This document shows, piece after piece, positions 36,939 through 46,222 of a stretch of DNA of 64,000 bases (positions within the stretch are counted from its first letter, which is position 1; each line of letters begins with the position of its first letter). The stretch comes from Methylibium sp. NZG (lineage in GTDB: Bacteria; Pseudomonadota; Gammaproteobacteria; Burkholderiales; Burkholderiaceae_C). Under the pieces are notes generated by a model. It was given only the letters and a program-made list of their open reading frames with translations. It did not search any database and had not been told where the DNA came from. The translations under genes were made by a program, and so were the position numbers. Location of the stretch: the NCBI GenBank assembly GCA_001263235.1, contig LGRD01000004.1, forward strand, positions 1 through 64,000, written 5' to 3'.

Positions 36939-38348
36939 CTACACCCAGCCGTGGCGCGTTGCATCGGCCAACGTGAGGTCCAGGCACTTGCGGATGAGGG
37001 CGACCATCTCGTCGATCTGCTCGCGCGTGATGACCAGCGGCGGCGCGATGATCATGCGGTCGCCCACCGCGCGCATGATCAGCCCGTTGCCGAAGCAGTG
37101 GCCGCGGCAGACCATGCCCACTTCGAGCGCGGGGTCGAAGGTCTGGCCGGTCGCCTTGTCCTTGACGAGCTGCACGGCAGCCATCAGCCCGCAGCTCTGC
37201 ACCTCGCCCACCAGCGGGTGCTTTGCCAACTCGGCAAAGTGCGAGGCGAGATACGGACCGAAGTCGTCGCGCACCTTCTCGACGAGCTTCTCGCGCTGGA
37301 TCACGCGGATGTTGGCCAGCGCCACCGCACAAGCCACCGGGTGGCCCGAGTAGGTGTAGCCGTGGTTGAACTCGCCGCCTTGTTCGATCAGCACCTTGGC
37401 GATGCGCTCGCCCACCATCACGCCGCCGAGCGGGATGTAGCCCGAGGTCACGCCCTTGGCGAAGGTCATCAGGTCGGGTTTGCTGCCGAAGGTCTCGCAG
37501 CCGAACCACTGGCCGGTGCGGCCGAAGCCGCAGATGACTTCGTCGGACACGAGCAGGATGCCGTACTTGTCGCAGATGCGCTGCACCTCGGGCCAGTAGG
37601 TGGCGGGCGGCACGATCACGCCACCGGCGCCCTGGATCGGCTCGCCGATAAAGGCAGCGACTTTGTCGGCGCCGATCTCAAGGATCTTCGCTTCCAGCCA
37701 GCCTGCCGCCTTGAGCCCGAAGTCGTCGCGGCTCTGACCTTGCCCGAGCTCGAACCAGAACGGCTGCTCGATGTGCGCGATGCCCGGGATCGGCAGCCCA
37801 CCCTGCGCATGCATGCCGCTCATGCCGCCGAGCGACGCGCCGGCCATCGTCGAGCCGTGGTAGGCGTTCTTGCGGCTGATGATGACGGTGCGCTCGGGCT
37901 GACCCAGCACGTCCCAGTAGCGCCGCACCATGCGCACCACGGTGTCGTTGCCCTCCGAGCCCGAGCCGCTGAAGAACACGTGCTTGAACTGTGGCGGCGT
38001 CACCTGCGCGAGCAACTCCGCCAGTTCGATCGCCGGTGGCGTGGCGGTCTGGAAGAAGCTGTTGTAGAACGGCAGCTCCTGCAGCTGCTTGGTCGCCGCG
38101 TTGATCAGCTCCTGCCGGCCGTAGCCGACATTCACGCACCACAGGCCCGACATCGCATCGAGGATCTTGTGGCCCTCGCTGTCCCAGAGGTAGATGTTCT
38201 CGGCCTTCGTGATGATGCGCGAACCCTTCGCGGCGAGCGACTTGAAGTCGGTGAACGGGTGCAGGTAGTGCGCCGCGTCGGCGGCTTGCCACTCCCGGGT
38301 GGTGCGACGCTGCGCGACGGCGGGGGCCTGGATGACGATGTTTTGCAT
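36939..38348 (-). CDS. spuC: Putrescine (polyamine)-pyruvate aminotransferase
   Basis: Class III PLP aminotransferase of 469 residues. HYLHPFTDFKSLAAKGSRIITKAENIYLWDSEG and LDAMSGLWCVNVGYGR place it with SpuC-type putrescine/cadaverine:pyruvate transaminases. SDEVICGFGRTGQWFG and the PLP lysine in MTFAKGVTSGYIPLGG are intact. In Pseudomonas this enzyme gives 4-aminobutyraldehyde, so it offers a route parallel to PuuAB. It lies between puuA and potF on the same strand. Confidence 0.88.
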   Translation of the reverse strand: MQNIVIQAPAVAQRRTTREWQAADAAHYLHPFTDFKSLAAKGSRIITKAENIYLWDSEGHKILDAMSGLWCVNVGYGRQELINAATKQLQELPFYNSFFQTATPPAIELAELLAQVTPPQFKHVFFSGSGSEGNDTVVRMVRRYWDVLGQPERTVIISRKNAYHGSTMAGASLGGMSGMHAQGGLPIPGIAHIEQPFWFELGQGQSRDDFGLKAAGWLEAKILEIGADKVAAFIGEPIQGAGGVIVPPATYWPEVQRICDKYGILLVSDEVICGFGRTGQWFGCETFGSKPDLMTFAKGVTSGYIPLGGVMVGERIAKVLIEQGGEFNHGYTYSGHPVACAVALANIRVIQREKLVEKVRDDFGPYLASHFAELAKHPLVGEVQSCGLMAAVQLVKDKATGQTFDPALEVGMVCRGHCFGNGLIMRAVGDRMIIAPPLVITREQIDEMVALIRKCLDLTLADATRHGWV

Positions 38349-38369
38349 GACGCTCCTCAATGATTCGTG

Positions 38370-38420
38370 GTGAGGGGCCGGCCCCTCACCCCAGCCCTCT
38401 CCCCAGCGGGGCGAGGGGGC
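38370..38420. repeat. 20-base palindrome plus third C-rich extragenic repeat
   Basis: GTGAGGGGCCGGCCCCTCAC (38370-38389) is a perfect palindrome. It runs into a copy of the CCCTCACCCC...CCCTCTCCC element also seen twice near 29.7 kb. It fills the puuA-spuC gap and would form a very stable stem in the puuA-spuC transcript. Confidence 0.65.
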
Positions 38421-38426
38421 AATCCG

Positions 38427-39794
38427 CTAAACGTGGAGCAGCAGGTGCTCGCGCTCCCACGGCGAGATCACCTTCATGAACTCGGCGTGTTCGATCTCCT
38501 TCACCTCGGAGTAGACGGTGATGAAGGGCTTGCCCAGCACGTCGTGCAGGTCCTTCTCGTCGGCCAGCCAGGCCAGCGCCTCACTCAGCGACTGCGGCAG
38601 CTGGTACTCCGACAGGTAGGCGTCGCCCTTGCATTCTGCGGTCGGCTCGATGCGGTTCTTGATGCCGAGGTAACCGCAGGCCAGCGTGGCGGCGAGTGCG
38701 ACGTACGGGTTCGCGTCGGCGCCGATCACGCGGTTCTCGACCCGTCGCGCCTCGGGCGTGGCCACCGGCGAGCGGATGCCGACGGTGCGGTTGTCGGTGC
38801 CCCACTGGATGTTGATCGGCGCCGACATCGAACGCGACAAGCGCCGGTATGAATTGACGTACGGTGCGAACAGCGACATCGCGGCCGGCGTGTACTTCTG
38901 CAGCCCGCCGATGTACCAGTAGAACTCCTTGCTCGGTGAGCCGTCCGGGTTGCTGAAGATGTTCTTGCCGCTGGCGGTGTTGACGATGCTCTGGTGCACG
39001 TGCATCGCGCTGCCGGGCTCGTTGCCCATCGGCTTGGCCATGAAGGTGGCGTACATCTCGTGGCGCAGCGCGGCCTCGCGGATGGTGCGCTTGAAGAAGA
39101 ACACCTCGTCGGCCAGGCCGAGCGGCTGGTCGTGGAAGAAGTTGATCTCCATCTGCCCCGCGCCGACCTCGTGGATCAGCGTGTCCACGTTCAGCTCCAT
39201 CTTCTCGCAGTAGTCGTAGATGTCCTCGAACAGCGGGTCGAACTCGTTCACCGCGTCGATCGAATAGGCCTGGCGCGAGGTCTCTGCGCGCCCGCTGCGG
39301 CCCTTGGGCGGCTTCAGCGGCGTGTTCGGGTCGGGGTTGCGCTCGATCAGATAGAACTCGAGTTCGGGTGCCACGATCGGCGTCCAGCCTTCGGCGGCGT
39401 ACAGGCCGCAGATGTGGCGCAACACCGAACGCGGCGCGAACGGGATCATCACGCCATTGCGGTCGAAGCAGTCGTGGATCACCTGCGCCGTCGGGTCGGT
39501 GGCCCACGGCACGATGCGCACGGTGGACAGGTCGGGCCGCAGGTGCATGTCGCGATCGGTGGCGTGGATCACGTCGTAGTACGGGCCTTCTTCAGGGAAC
39601 TCGCCAGTCACCCCGATGGCGACGATCGCCTCGGGCAGCCGCATGCCGCGGTCCTCGGTGAATTTTTCGCGCGGCAGGATCTTGCCGCGCGCCACGCCGG
39701 TGAGGTCGGGCACGAGGCACTCGATCTCGGTCACGCGACGCTCGTTGAACCACGTCTCGAGGTCGCTGAATGTGAAATTGCTTTTGTCCACCAT
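38427..39794 (-). CDS. puuA: Gamma-glutamylputrescine synthetase
   Basis: Glutamine-synthetase-fold ligase of 455 residues joining glutamate to putrescine, the first Puu step. TEIECLVPDLTGVARGKILPREKF near the N-terminus, the metal-site block HEVGAGQMEINFFHDQPL, MAKPMGNEPGSAMHVHQSI, and YVNSYRRLSRSMSAPINIQWGTDNRTVGIR are PuuA-type. Compared with the GlnT-like protein at 26983-28338 it belongs to a different subfamily. It ends 79 bases before spuC, separated by the palindromic repeat, and puuD lies 82 bases upstream. Confidence 0.92.
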   Translation of the reverse strand: MVDKSNFTFSDLETWFNERRVTEIECLVPDLTGVARGKILPREKFTEDRGMRLPEAIVAIGVTGEFPEEGPYYDVIHATDRDMHLRPDLSTVRIVPWATDPTAQVIHDCFDRNGVMIPFAPRSVLRHICGLYAAEGWTPIVAPELEFYLIERNPDPNTPLKPPKGRSGRAETSRQAYSIDAVNEFDPLFEDIYDYCEKMELNVDTLIHEVGAGQMEINFFHDQPLGLADEVFFFKRTIREAALRHEMYATFMAKPMGNEPGSAMHVHQSIVNTASGKNIFSNPDGSPSKEFYWYIGGLQKYTPAAMSLFAPYVNSYRRLSRSMSAPINIQWGTDNRTVGIRSPVATPEARRVENRVIGADANPYVALAATLACGYLGIKNRIEPTAECKGDAYLSEYQLPQSLSEALAWLADEKDLHDVLGKPFITVYSEVKEIEHAEFMKVISPWEREHLLLHV

Positions 39795-39876
39795 AGGTCA
39801 CCTGGGAAATTTCGGGCGCCGCTCGGGCACCGGGTAGGACGTGAGAGCCCCGCAATCGATCGGTCGGCGGCGCAAC

Positions 39877-40680
39877 CTATCGATCCGGCTCGTGCTGCGG
39901 CGTGCGGTGGCGGTCTCGAAGGCGCTGGTCATGAAAGTCCTGGCACGCGGCGCCGAAGGCCTTGAAGAGTTGCACCGACACCGGGTTGTTCGCCGCGCGC
40001 CACTCCGGGTGCCACTGCACACACAGGTTGAAGGCCTTGGCGTCGGGCTTCGAGAACGCCTCGATCAATCCGTCGGGGGCACGCGCCTCGACACGCAAGC
40101 CCTGGGCCAGCCGGTTCACGCCCTGGCCGTGCACCGAGTTCACCTCGATGCGGTCGGCGCCGACGATGGCCGCCAGCGTACCGCCGGGCACCACATCGAC
40201 CGGGTGCGCCAGCGCGTACACGGCGTCGGCCGGTGCGTCGCCCGGGCCGCGGTGGTCGTCGTGCCCCGGCACCTCCTGCACCGCCTGGTGCAGGCTGCCG
40301 CCGAGGGCGACATTGGTTTCCTGGAAGCCTCGGCAGATCGCGAACAGCGGGATGCCGCGTTCAAGCGCGCGCGGGATCAGCGGCAAGGTCGAGTCGTCGC
40401 GCAGCGGGTCCAGCGGCAGGCTGGCGTCGTGCACCCCCTCGCCGAAGTGCCGCGGATGCACGTTGGCGGGGGAGCCGGTGAGCAGCATGCCGTCGGCCAT
40501 GTCGAGCAGCGCTTCGATTTCGTCGGCCTCGACCGAGGGCACCACCAAGGGCTGGCATCCGGCCAGGCGCACCGCGTCGATGTACTTCTTGCCGGCCACG
40601 TGGAAAGGGTGTTCGCCGAGTTGCCGGTTGCAGGCAGGCACCAGCACCACGGGTTTGCGGATAGAGGAAGCGGCGCTCAC
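39877..40680 (-). CDS. puuD: Gamma-glutamyl-GABA hydrolase
   Basis: Class I glutamine-amidotransferase-like hydrolase of 267 residues, releasing GABA from gamma-glutamyl-GABA (last Puu-specific step). The nucleophile is the Cys in FAICRGFQE, with the His-Glu pair in CVQWHPEW; LVPACNRQLGEHPFHVAGKKYIDAV is the family start. A GTG start at 40680 overlaps the puuB stop (GTGA), indicating coupling. Confidence 0.92.
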   Translation of the reverse strand: MSAASSIRKPVVLVPACNRQLGEHPFHVAGKKYIDAVRLAGCQPLVVPSVEADEIEALLDMADGMLLTGSPANVHPRHFGEGVHDASLPLDPLRDDSTLPLIPRALERGIPLFAICRGFQETNVALGGSLHQAVQEVPGHDDHRGPGDAPADAVYALAHPVDVVPGGTLAAIVGADRIEVNSVHGQGVNRLAQGLRVEARAPDGLIEAFSKPDAKAFNLCVQWHPEWRAANNPVSVQLFKAFGAACQDFHDQRLRDRHRTPQHEPDR

Positions 40681-41993
40681 AACATGTCCCTCAAGCGGTA
40701 GTAGGCCATGCCGGCCACCAGCGCCGGCGTGCGCAACAAGCGGCCGCCGGGGAACGGCCGGTGGCGAATGCGCGCGAAGGTGTCGAAGCGTTCCGCGTTG
40801 CCAGCAATCGCTTCGGCCACCAGCTTGCCGGCCAGGCCGGTGAGGGCCACGCCATGGCCCGAGAAACCCTGCAGGTAATAGACATCGGCGTGCTCGGCCG
40901 AGGCGCCCACGTCGGTCAGCCGGCCGAAGTCGGGCGCGCGGTTCATCGAAATGTCGACGAAGCCGCCCCAGGCGAACTCGGCTTTCGCCGCGTGCAATTG
41001 TGGGAAGGTGGTGGCCATGCGTCGCTGCATGCTGGCGGCCAGGTTCATCGGCGTCGCAGTGCTGTAGCTCACGCGGCCGCCATACAGCATGCGGTGGTCT
41101 ACCGTGGGCCGGAAATAGTCGAGCACGAAGTTGGTGTCGCACACGGCCGACTTCGAGGGCACGAGCGAAGCGGCCAGCGCCGGGTCGAGCACTTCGGAGG
41201 CGATGATGTAGGTGCCGACCGGCATGATGCGGCGCTCCAGCATCGGCGCCAGGCCTTGCAGGTAGACGTTTCCGGCGAGCAGCACATGGGACGCACGCAC
41301 CGAGCCTTGCGCAGTGCGCAGCCGGGCGGTCGCGCCAGGCTCCAGCGACGTCACGGGCGAGTTCTCGAAGATCTGCACGCCCAGCGAATCGGCCGCGCGA
41401 GCCAGGCCGAGGCTGTACTTCAGCGGGTGCAGGTGGCCGCCCGCCGGGTCGTGCACGCCGCTGTGGAAGCGCGGGCTGGCGATCCAGCGTGGCATGTCCT
41501 GCGGCGTGATCCAGGTCGTTTGGTAGCCGTAGTCGCGCTGCATCTGCGCCTGCCAGGTCCGCAACGCCTGCGCCTTGCGCGCGCTCACGGCCAGGCTCAA
41601 GTAGCCGCTCTGCCAGTCGCAATCGATGTCGAAGCGCTCGCGCCGCTGGCCGATCAGCGCGATGGCTTCGAGCGTCATGTCCCAGGTTCGGCGCGAGGCT
41701 TCGAGCCCGAGCTGCGCTTCGATCACGCCTTGGTCGCACGCCAGCCCGGCAATCACTTGCCCGCCGTTGCGGCCGGAGGCGCCCCAGCCGACCTGCTGCG
41801 CCTCCAGAAGCACCACGCTGTAGCCGCGGTCGGCCAGCTCGATCGCTGCCGACAGCCCCGCCAGCCCGCCGCCCACCACCGCCACGTCGCAGTCGAGGTT
41901 CGATTGCAGCGTCGGGAAGCTCCGGTCACGTTGCACGGTGGCCGCGTAGTAGGAATGCTTCGTCAGTTGCTGATCGGTGCTGAGCAAGGACAT
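40677..41993 (-). CDS. puuB: Gamma-glutamylputrescine oxidase
   Basis: FAD-dependent amine oxidase of the DAO family, 438 residues, oxidising gamma-glutamylputrescine to the aldehyde used by PuuC. The dinucleotide-binding motif CDVAVVGGGLAGLSAAIELADRG is near residue 36. SGRNGGQVIAGLACDQG and the late YLQGFSGHGVALTGLAGKLVAEAIAG are PuuB marks. The ATG at 41993 is preferred over an adjacent in-frame GTG. It is coupled to puuD and lies 70 bases downstream of the omega-aminotransferase gene. Confidence 0.92.
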   Translation of the reverse strand: MSLLSTDQQLTKHSYYAATVQRDRSFPTLQSNLDCDVAVVGGGLAGLSAAIELADRGYSVVLLEAQQVGWGASGRNGGQVIAGLACDQGVIEAQLGLEASRRTWDMTLEAIALIGQRRERFDIDCDWQSGYLSLAVSARKAQALRTWQAQMQRDYGYQTTWITPQDMPRWIASPRFHSGVHDPAGGHLHPLKYSLGLARAADSLGVQIFENSPVTSLEPGATARLRTAQGSVRASHVLLAGNVYLQGLAPMLERRIMPVGTYIIASEVLDPALAASLVPSKSAVCDTNFVLDYFRPTVDHRMLYGGRVSYSTATPMNLAASMQRRMATTFPQLHAAKAEFAWGGFVDISMNRAPDFGRLTDVGASAEHADVYYLQGFSGHGVALTGLAGKLVAEAIAGNAERFDTFARIRHRPFPGGRLLRTPALVAGMAYYRLRDML

Positions 41994-42063
41994 CACGGGT
42001 ATGCGCTAGGCAAGCCTTGTTTCGAGCGGTGGTGGCGGGGCAGACGGGTGAGAGGCGGGCCGT

Positions 42064-43452
42064 TCAGGCGGCGCGCTTCAACGCATCGCGCAGCGTGCTG
42101 AACAACTGGTCCATGTGGCTGGTCTCGATGATCAGCGGCGGCGACAGCGCGATCGTGTCGCCGGTGGTGCGCACCAGCACGCCCTTCTCCCAGCAGTCGA
42201 GGAAGATGTCGAACGCGCGCTTGCCCGGCTGGCCGGCGATCGGCGCCAGCTCGACCGCTCCGACGAGGCCGATGTTGCGGATGTCGATCACATTGGGCAG
42301 GTCGCGCAGCGAATGCACGCCGGCTTCGAAGGCCGCGCCCATCTTGGCGCCGCGCGTCAGCAGGCCGTCTTCGGCATACGTGTCGAGCGTGCCCAGCGCG
42401 GCGGCGCAGGCCAGCGGGTGGGCCGAGTAGGTGTAGCCGTGCGGAAACTCCACCATGTGCTCAGGGCCACTCATCAACGCGTCGTGCAGGTGGCCTTTGG
42501 CAAACACCGCGCCCATCGGCACGCAGCCGTTGCTGATGCCTTTGGCGACCGTCATCAGGTCGGGCGTCACGTTGAACTTGGTCGCGGCAAACGGCGAACC
42601 CAGGCGGCCGAAACCGGTGATCACCTCGTCGAAGATCAGCAGGATGCCGTGCTTGTCGCAGATGGCGCGCAGCCGCTCGAGGTAGCCCTTGGGCGGGATC
42701 AGCACGCCGGTGGAGCCGGCCATCGGCTCGACGATCACCGCGGCGATGGTCGAGGCGTCGTGCAACTGCACCAGCCGCTCCAGGTCGTCGGCCAACTCGG
42801 CGCCGTGCTCGGGCTGGCCGCGGGTGAAGGCGTTGCGCGCCAGGTCGTGGGTGTGGCGCAAGTGGTCCACGCCGCCCAGCAGCGGGCCGAAGCTCTTGCG
42901 ATTGCCGACCATGCCACCGACCGACACGCCCCCGAAGTTGACGCCGTGGTAGCCGCGCTCGCGGCCGATCAGCCGGGTGCGCGTGCCTTCGCCGCGGGCG
43001 CGGTGGTAGGCGATCGCCATCTTCAGCGCGGTGTCCACCGCCTCGGAGCCGGAGTTGGTGAAGAACACCTTGTTCAACCCGGCGGGCGTGATCTTGACCA
43101 GGCGCTCGGCCAACTCGAACGACTTGGGGTGCGCCATGTTGAACGGCGGGCAAAAGTCCATCTCGGCCGCTTGCTCGGCAATCGCTTGCACGATCTTCGG
43201 CCGGGCGTGGCCGGCGTTCACGCACCACAGGCCGGAGATGCCGTCGAGCACCTGGCGGCCCTCGGGCGTCCAGTAGTGCATGCCAGCGGCCTTGGCGAAC
43301 ATGCGCGGCGACTGTTTGAACTGGCGGCTCGCGGTGAACGGCATCCAGTAGGCGTCCATGCCGGTGGGCGCTTTGCTTGCAGCAGGCTGTGCGTGCGCAG
43401 CCTTGGCAGGAGCGGCGGTGGCGGTGGCGACGGCTTCGATTTCCTTGAGCAT
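42064..43452 (-). CDS. Omega-amino acid (beta-alanine)-pyruvate aminotransferase
   Basis: Class III PLP aminotransferase of 462 residues. MDAYWMPFTASRQFKQSPRMFAKAAGMHYWTPEGR and LCWEKGVLVRTTGDTIALSPP-like C-terminal features fit beta-alanine:pyruvate (OapT/AptA) transaminases; IFDEVITGFGRLGSPFA and the lysine in MTVAKGISNGCVPMGAVF are intact. An N-terminal Ala-rich stretch of about 25 residues is extra. Beta-alanine arises from spermine or propylenediamine breakdown, so it fits the polyamine cluster. It is divergent from the Lrp gene (127-base gap), which probably regulates it. Confidence 0.88.
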   Translation of the reverse strand: MLKEIEAVATATAAPAKAAHAQPAASKAPTGMDAYWMPFTASRQFKQSPRMFAKAAGMHYWTPEGRQVLDGISGLWCVNAGHARPKIVQAIAEQAAEMDFCPPFNMAHPKSFELAERLVKITPAGLNKVFFTNSGSEAVDTALKMAIAYHRARGEGTRTRLIGRERGYHGVNFGGVSVGGMVGNRKSFGPLLGGVDHLRHTHDLARNAFTRGQPEHGAELADDLERLVQLHDASTIAAVIVEPMAGSTGVLIPPKGYLERLRAICDKHGILLIFDEVITGFGRLGSPFAATKFNVTPDLMTVAKGISNGCVPMGAVFAKGHLHDALMSGPEHMVEFPHGYTYSAHPLACAAALGTLDTYAEDGLLTRGAKMGAAFEAGVHSLRDLPNVIDIRNIGLVGAVELAPIAGQPGKRAFDIFLDCWEKGVLVRTTGDTIALSPPLIIETSHMDQLFSTLRDALKRAA

Positions 43453-43579
43453 GGCGGACCTCCGGCTGAAGAGACCCTGAGTGTAGGCAAATCGCGTCGC
43501 AATGTGCTTGCGGACCGGATTCGGGTTCACCCGCGGCTTCGCAACATAATGCGGGCAAAGGCCACCTCGACCAAATCGA

Positions 43580-44059
43580 ATGCGAAACGACCCCGCCGAC
43601 GTGAAATTGGATTCGATCGACCGTGCCATCCTCGCCGAGTTGCAGGCGCAGGGCCGGCTGTCGAACCAGGAACTGGCCCAGCGGGTGCATCTGTCAGCGT
43701 CGGCCTGCCTGCGCCGCGTGAAGGCGCTCGAAGACAGCGGTGTGATTGCGCAGTACGTGGCGCTCGTCAACCCGCGCGCGGTGGGCAAGCACGGCATCAG
43801 CTACACCATCATCAACCTGGAGACGATGAGCACGCCTCTGCTGCAGGCCTTCGAGCAGGCGGTGCGCGACGAGCCGGAGGTGCTCGACTGCTTCTACGTG
43901 GCCGGCTCGAACGACTACCTGATCCGCTTTGCCTACCGCGACGCTGAAGACCTGGAGCGCTTTCACGCCGACGTGCTGATGCGGCTGCCCAACGTCGCAC
44001 GCACCAACTCGCTGCTCGTGCTGCGCACGGTCAAGAAGACGACCGCGCTGCCGGTTTGA
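43580..44059 (+). CDS. Lrp/AsnC-family regulator
   Basis: Regulator of 159 residues: helix-turn-helix (GRLSNQELAQRVHLSASACLRRVKALEDSGVI, about 26-57) and the RAM/AsnC ligand domain (about 75-150, with VLDCFYVAGSNDYLIRFAYRD). Divergent from the omega-aminotransferase gene that leads the puuB-puuD series, and 49 bases upstream of the acetylpolyamine amidohydrolase gene, it is the only regulator in the polyamine region and so its likely controller. The effector is unknown; an amino acid or amine is expected. Confidence 0.9.
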   Translation: MRNDPADVKLDSIDRAILAELQAQGRLSNQELAQRVHLSASACLRRVKALEDSGVIAQYVALVNPRAVGKHGISYTIINLETMSTPLLQAFEQAVRDEPEVLDCFYVAGSNDYLIRFAYRDAEDLERFHADVLMRLPNVARTNSLLVLRTVKKTTALPV

Positions 44060-44108
44060 ACGCGGGTTCAGGCAAACCGAGTCCTGCCAACCGGAGACGA
44101 GACGGCCG

Positions 44109-45200
44109 ATGCAGATCTTTCACAACGAACAGCACCACCTTCACCGGGGCCGCCACGAGATGTACCGCGGTCGCCTTGTGCCTTGCCATGAGGTGCCGGA
44201 TCGGCTGGAGCATGTGCTTGCCGAGTTGAAGCGGCGCCCCGTCGGCCCCGTCATGGCGCCGCCCGAGCCTGCCGATCTGGACGCGGTGCTGGCGCAGATT
44301 CACAGCCCGCGCTACCTGCACTTCATCGAGCACGCATGGGACGAGTGGGTCGCGCTCGACCCGGCGCATGCCGAGCTCGACGCGCTGCCCTCGGTGTGGC
44401 CCGGCCGGGCGTTTCGCACCGATGTGCTGCCGCACAACTTTGCGGCGCGCATGGGATTGTTTTCGTTCGACGCTGGCACACCGCTCACGGCCGGCTCGTG
44501 GCCAGCCGCACGCGGCGGCGCGGCATGCGCCGTGACGGCTGCCCGCGCAGTGGCTGCGGCGACACGTGCGGCAAGTGCCGCAAGTGCGGCTGCCGGTTCG
44601 CAGCCGGCCAGCGCCTTCGTGCTCACACGCCCGCCCGGCCACCATGCCGGGCCCGACTTCTTCGGCGGCTACTGCTTCCTGAACAACGCCGCCTTGGCAG
44701 CGCAGGTGTTGCGCAACGCCGGGCTGCAGCGCGTGGCGGTACTCGATGTGGACTACCACCACGGCAACGGCACGCAGAGCATCTTCTACGAACGCGCGGA
44801 TGTGCTGACCGTGTCCATCCACGGCGACCCACTGACCGAGTACCCGTTCTTCCTCGGCCATGCCGACGAACGCGGCGCGGGTGAGGGCGAGGGCTTCAAC
44901 CTGAACCTGCCGCTGCCGCGCGGCACCGGTTTTGCAAAGTGGCGCGCCGCGCTGCGGCAAGGCGTGGCGGAGGTGCAGGCCTTCGGCGCCCAGGCGCTGG
45001 TCGTCGCACTCGGCGTCGACACGTTCGAGGGCGACCCGATCTCCGGCTTCGGCCTGAAAAGCGCCGACTACGGCCAGATCGGGCGCGACCTGGCGGCGCT
45101 GGGCTTGCCGACCGTCATCGTCTTCGAGGGCGGCTATGCGGTGGCCGAGGTGGGCGTGAATGTCGTGAACGTGCTGGAGGGATTCAGCGCCGGCGGATGA
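44109..45200 (+). CDS. aphA: Acetylpolyamine amidohydrolase (histone-deacetylase fold)
   Basis: Zn-dependent deacetylase of 363 residues. The catalytic LTRPPGHHAGPDFFGGYCFLNN and metal-binding VLDVDYHHGNGTQSIFYERADV motifs, plus a late GVDTFEGDPISGFGL, match bacterial acetylpolyamine amidohydrolases (start MQIFHNEQHHLHRG). It would release free putrescine or spermidine from acetylated forms, feeding the adjacent catabolic genes. It follows the Lrp gene and is convergent with speB. An Ala-rich insert at about 138-165 is unusual. Confidence 0.9.
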   Translation: MQIFHNEQHHLHRGRHEMYRGRLVPCHEVPDRLEHVLAELKRRPVGPVMAPPEPADLDAVLAQIHSPRYLHFIEHAWDEWVALDPAHAELDALPSVWPGRAFRTDVLPHNFAARMGLFSFDAGTPLTAGSWPAARGGAACAVTAARAVAAATRAASAASAAAGSQPASAFVLTRPPGHHAGPDFFGGYCFLNNAALAAQVLRNAGLQRVAVLDVDYHHGNGTQSIFYERADVLTVSIHGDPLTEYPFFLGHADERGAGEGEGFNLNLPLPRGTGFAKWRAALRQGVAEVQAFGAQALVVALGVDTFEGDPISGFGLKSADYGQIGRDLAALGLPTVIVFEGGYAVAEVGVNVVNVLEGFSAGG

Positions 45201-45237
45201 GCAGGACCAGTCGGTCGCGCGCTGCGCTCTGCGTGGG

Positions 45238-46170
45238 TCAGGCCGCGCGCGAGCGCGTGGCAGCGACCCGCCCGGACAGGTAAGTCCAGACGAAGTTCGC
45301 CGCGGCATTGCTGGTCAGCTCGGCATGGTCGTAGGCGGGCGCCACCTCCACGCAGTCCATGCCGACGAAGTTGAGATCGGCCAGCTCCTCGAGCACGCTC
45401 GCCACCTGCGCACTCGACATGCCAGCCGGCTCGGGCGTGCCGGTGCCGGGGGCGAAGGCCGGGTCCAGGCAGTCGATGTCCAGGCTCAGGTACAGCGGAG
45501 GGTGGCCGTGCGCGGCCATGCGTGCGCGGATGGCGCGGAGCACAGGCGCGAGTTGGCCGGGGCTCTCCAACCCACGCAAGGCACGCGCGGTGAAGATCAG
45601 CCCGCCCTGGTCTTGCACGTACTCGCGCGCGTCACGCGTGCCCGCGGAGCGGATGCCGAGCTGCACCATGCACTCGCGCTGCACCAGCCCTTCCTGGATC
45701 GCTTCATAGACCCAGGTGCCGTGGCCGCTGGGCTCGCCGAAGTGGTCTTGCCAGGTGTCGCAATGCGCGTCGAAATGGATCACCGCCAGCGGCCGGCCGA
45801 ACCAGGCTTTGTAGGCGCGCAGCAAGGGCAGGGTGATCGAGTGGTCGCCGCCGATCCAGGCCATGTGGTGGCGCCGGATCAGCGCCTCGGCCAGCGGCAT
45901 CATCGCCTCGCGCATCGCAACCAGGCTGGTGTTGGGCAGCGCCAGGTCGCCGGCATCGCCGAGCTGGCCGAGTGGCGAGGTGTCGAAGTGCGGGTGCGTC
46001 GCGTCGCACAGCATGTGGCTGGCCTCGCGCACCGCGCGCGGGCCAAAGCGCGCGCCGGGGCGGTTGGTGACCGAGCCGTCCCAGGCCACGCCCGCCACGG
46101 CAAACGGCGTGGCATCGCTGACCGGCGGGGCTTTGAGGAAGGCGTTGTTGGAGAGGAAGGCGAAGTTCAT
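45238..46170 (-). CDS. speB: Agmatinase
   Basis: Mn-dependent ureohydrolase of 310 residues converting agmatine to putrescine and urea. The metal ligands are all visible: GGDHS, IHFDAHCDTW and SLDIDCLDPAFAPGTGTPEPAG. RPGARFGPRAVREAS is the family N-terminal block. Context with putrescine genes favours agmatinase over guanidinobutyrase or arginase. It is convergent with aphA (37-base gap). Confidence 0.9.
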   Translation of the reverse strand: MNFAFLSNNAFLKAPPVSDATPFAVAGVAWDGSVTNRPGARFGPRAVREASHMLCDATHPHFDTSPLGQLGDAGDLALPNTSLVAMREAMMPLAEALIRRHHMAWIGGDHSITLPLLRAYKAWFGRPLAVIHFDAHCDTWQDHFGEPSGHGTWVYEAIQEGLVQRECMVQLGIRSAGTRDAREYVQDQGGLIFTARALRGLESPGQLAPVLRAIRARMAAHGHPPLYLSLDIDCLDPAFAPGTGTPEPAGMSSAQVASVLEELADLNFVGMDCVEVAPAYDHAELTSNAAANFVWTYLSGRVAATRSRAA

Positions 46171-46222
46171 CGCGAGCGATGATACGGGCCGTCGCGGAGG
46201 CAGCGCCGATGCGCAACGCAGG

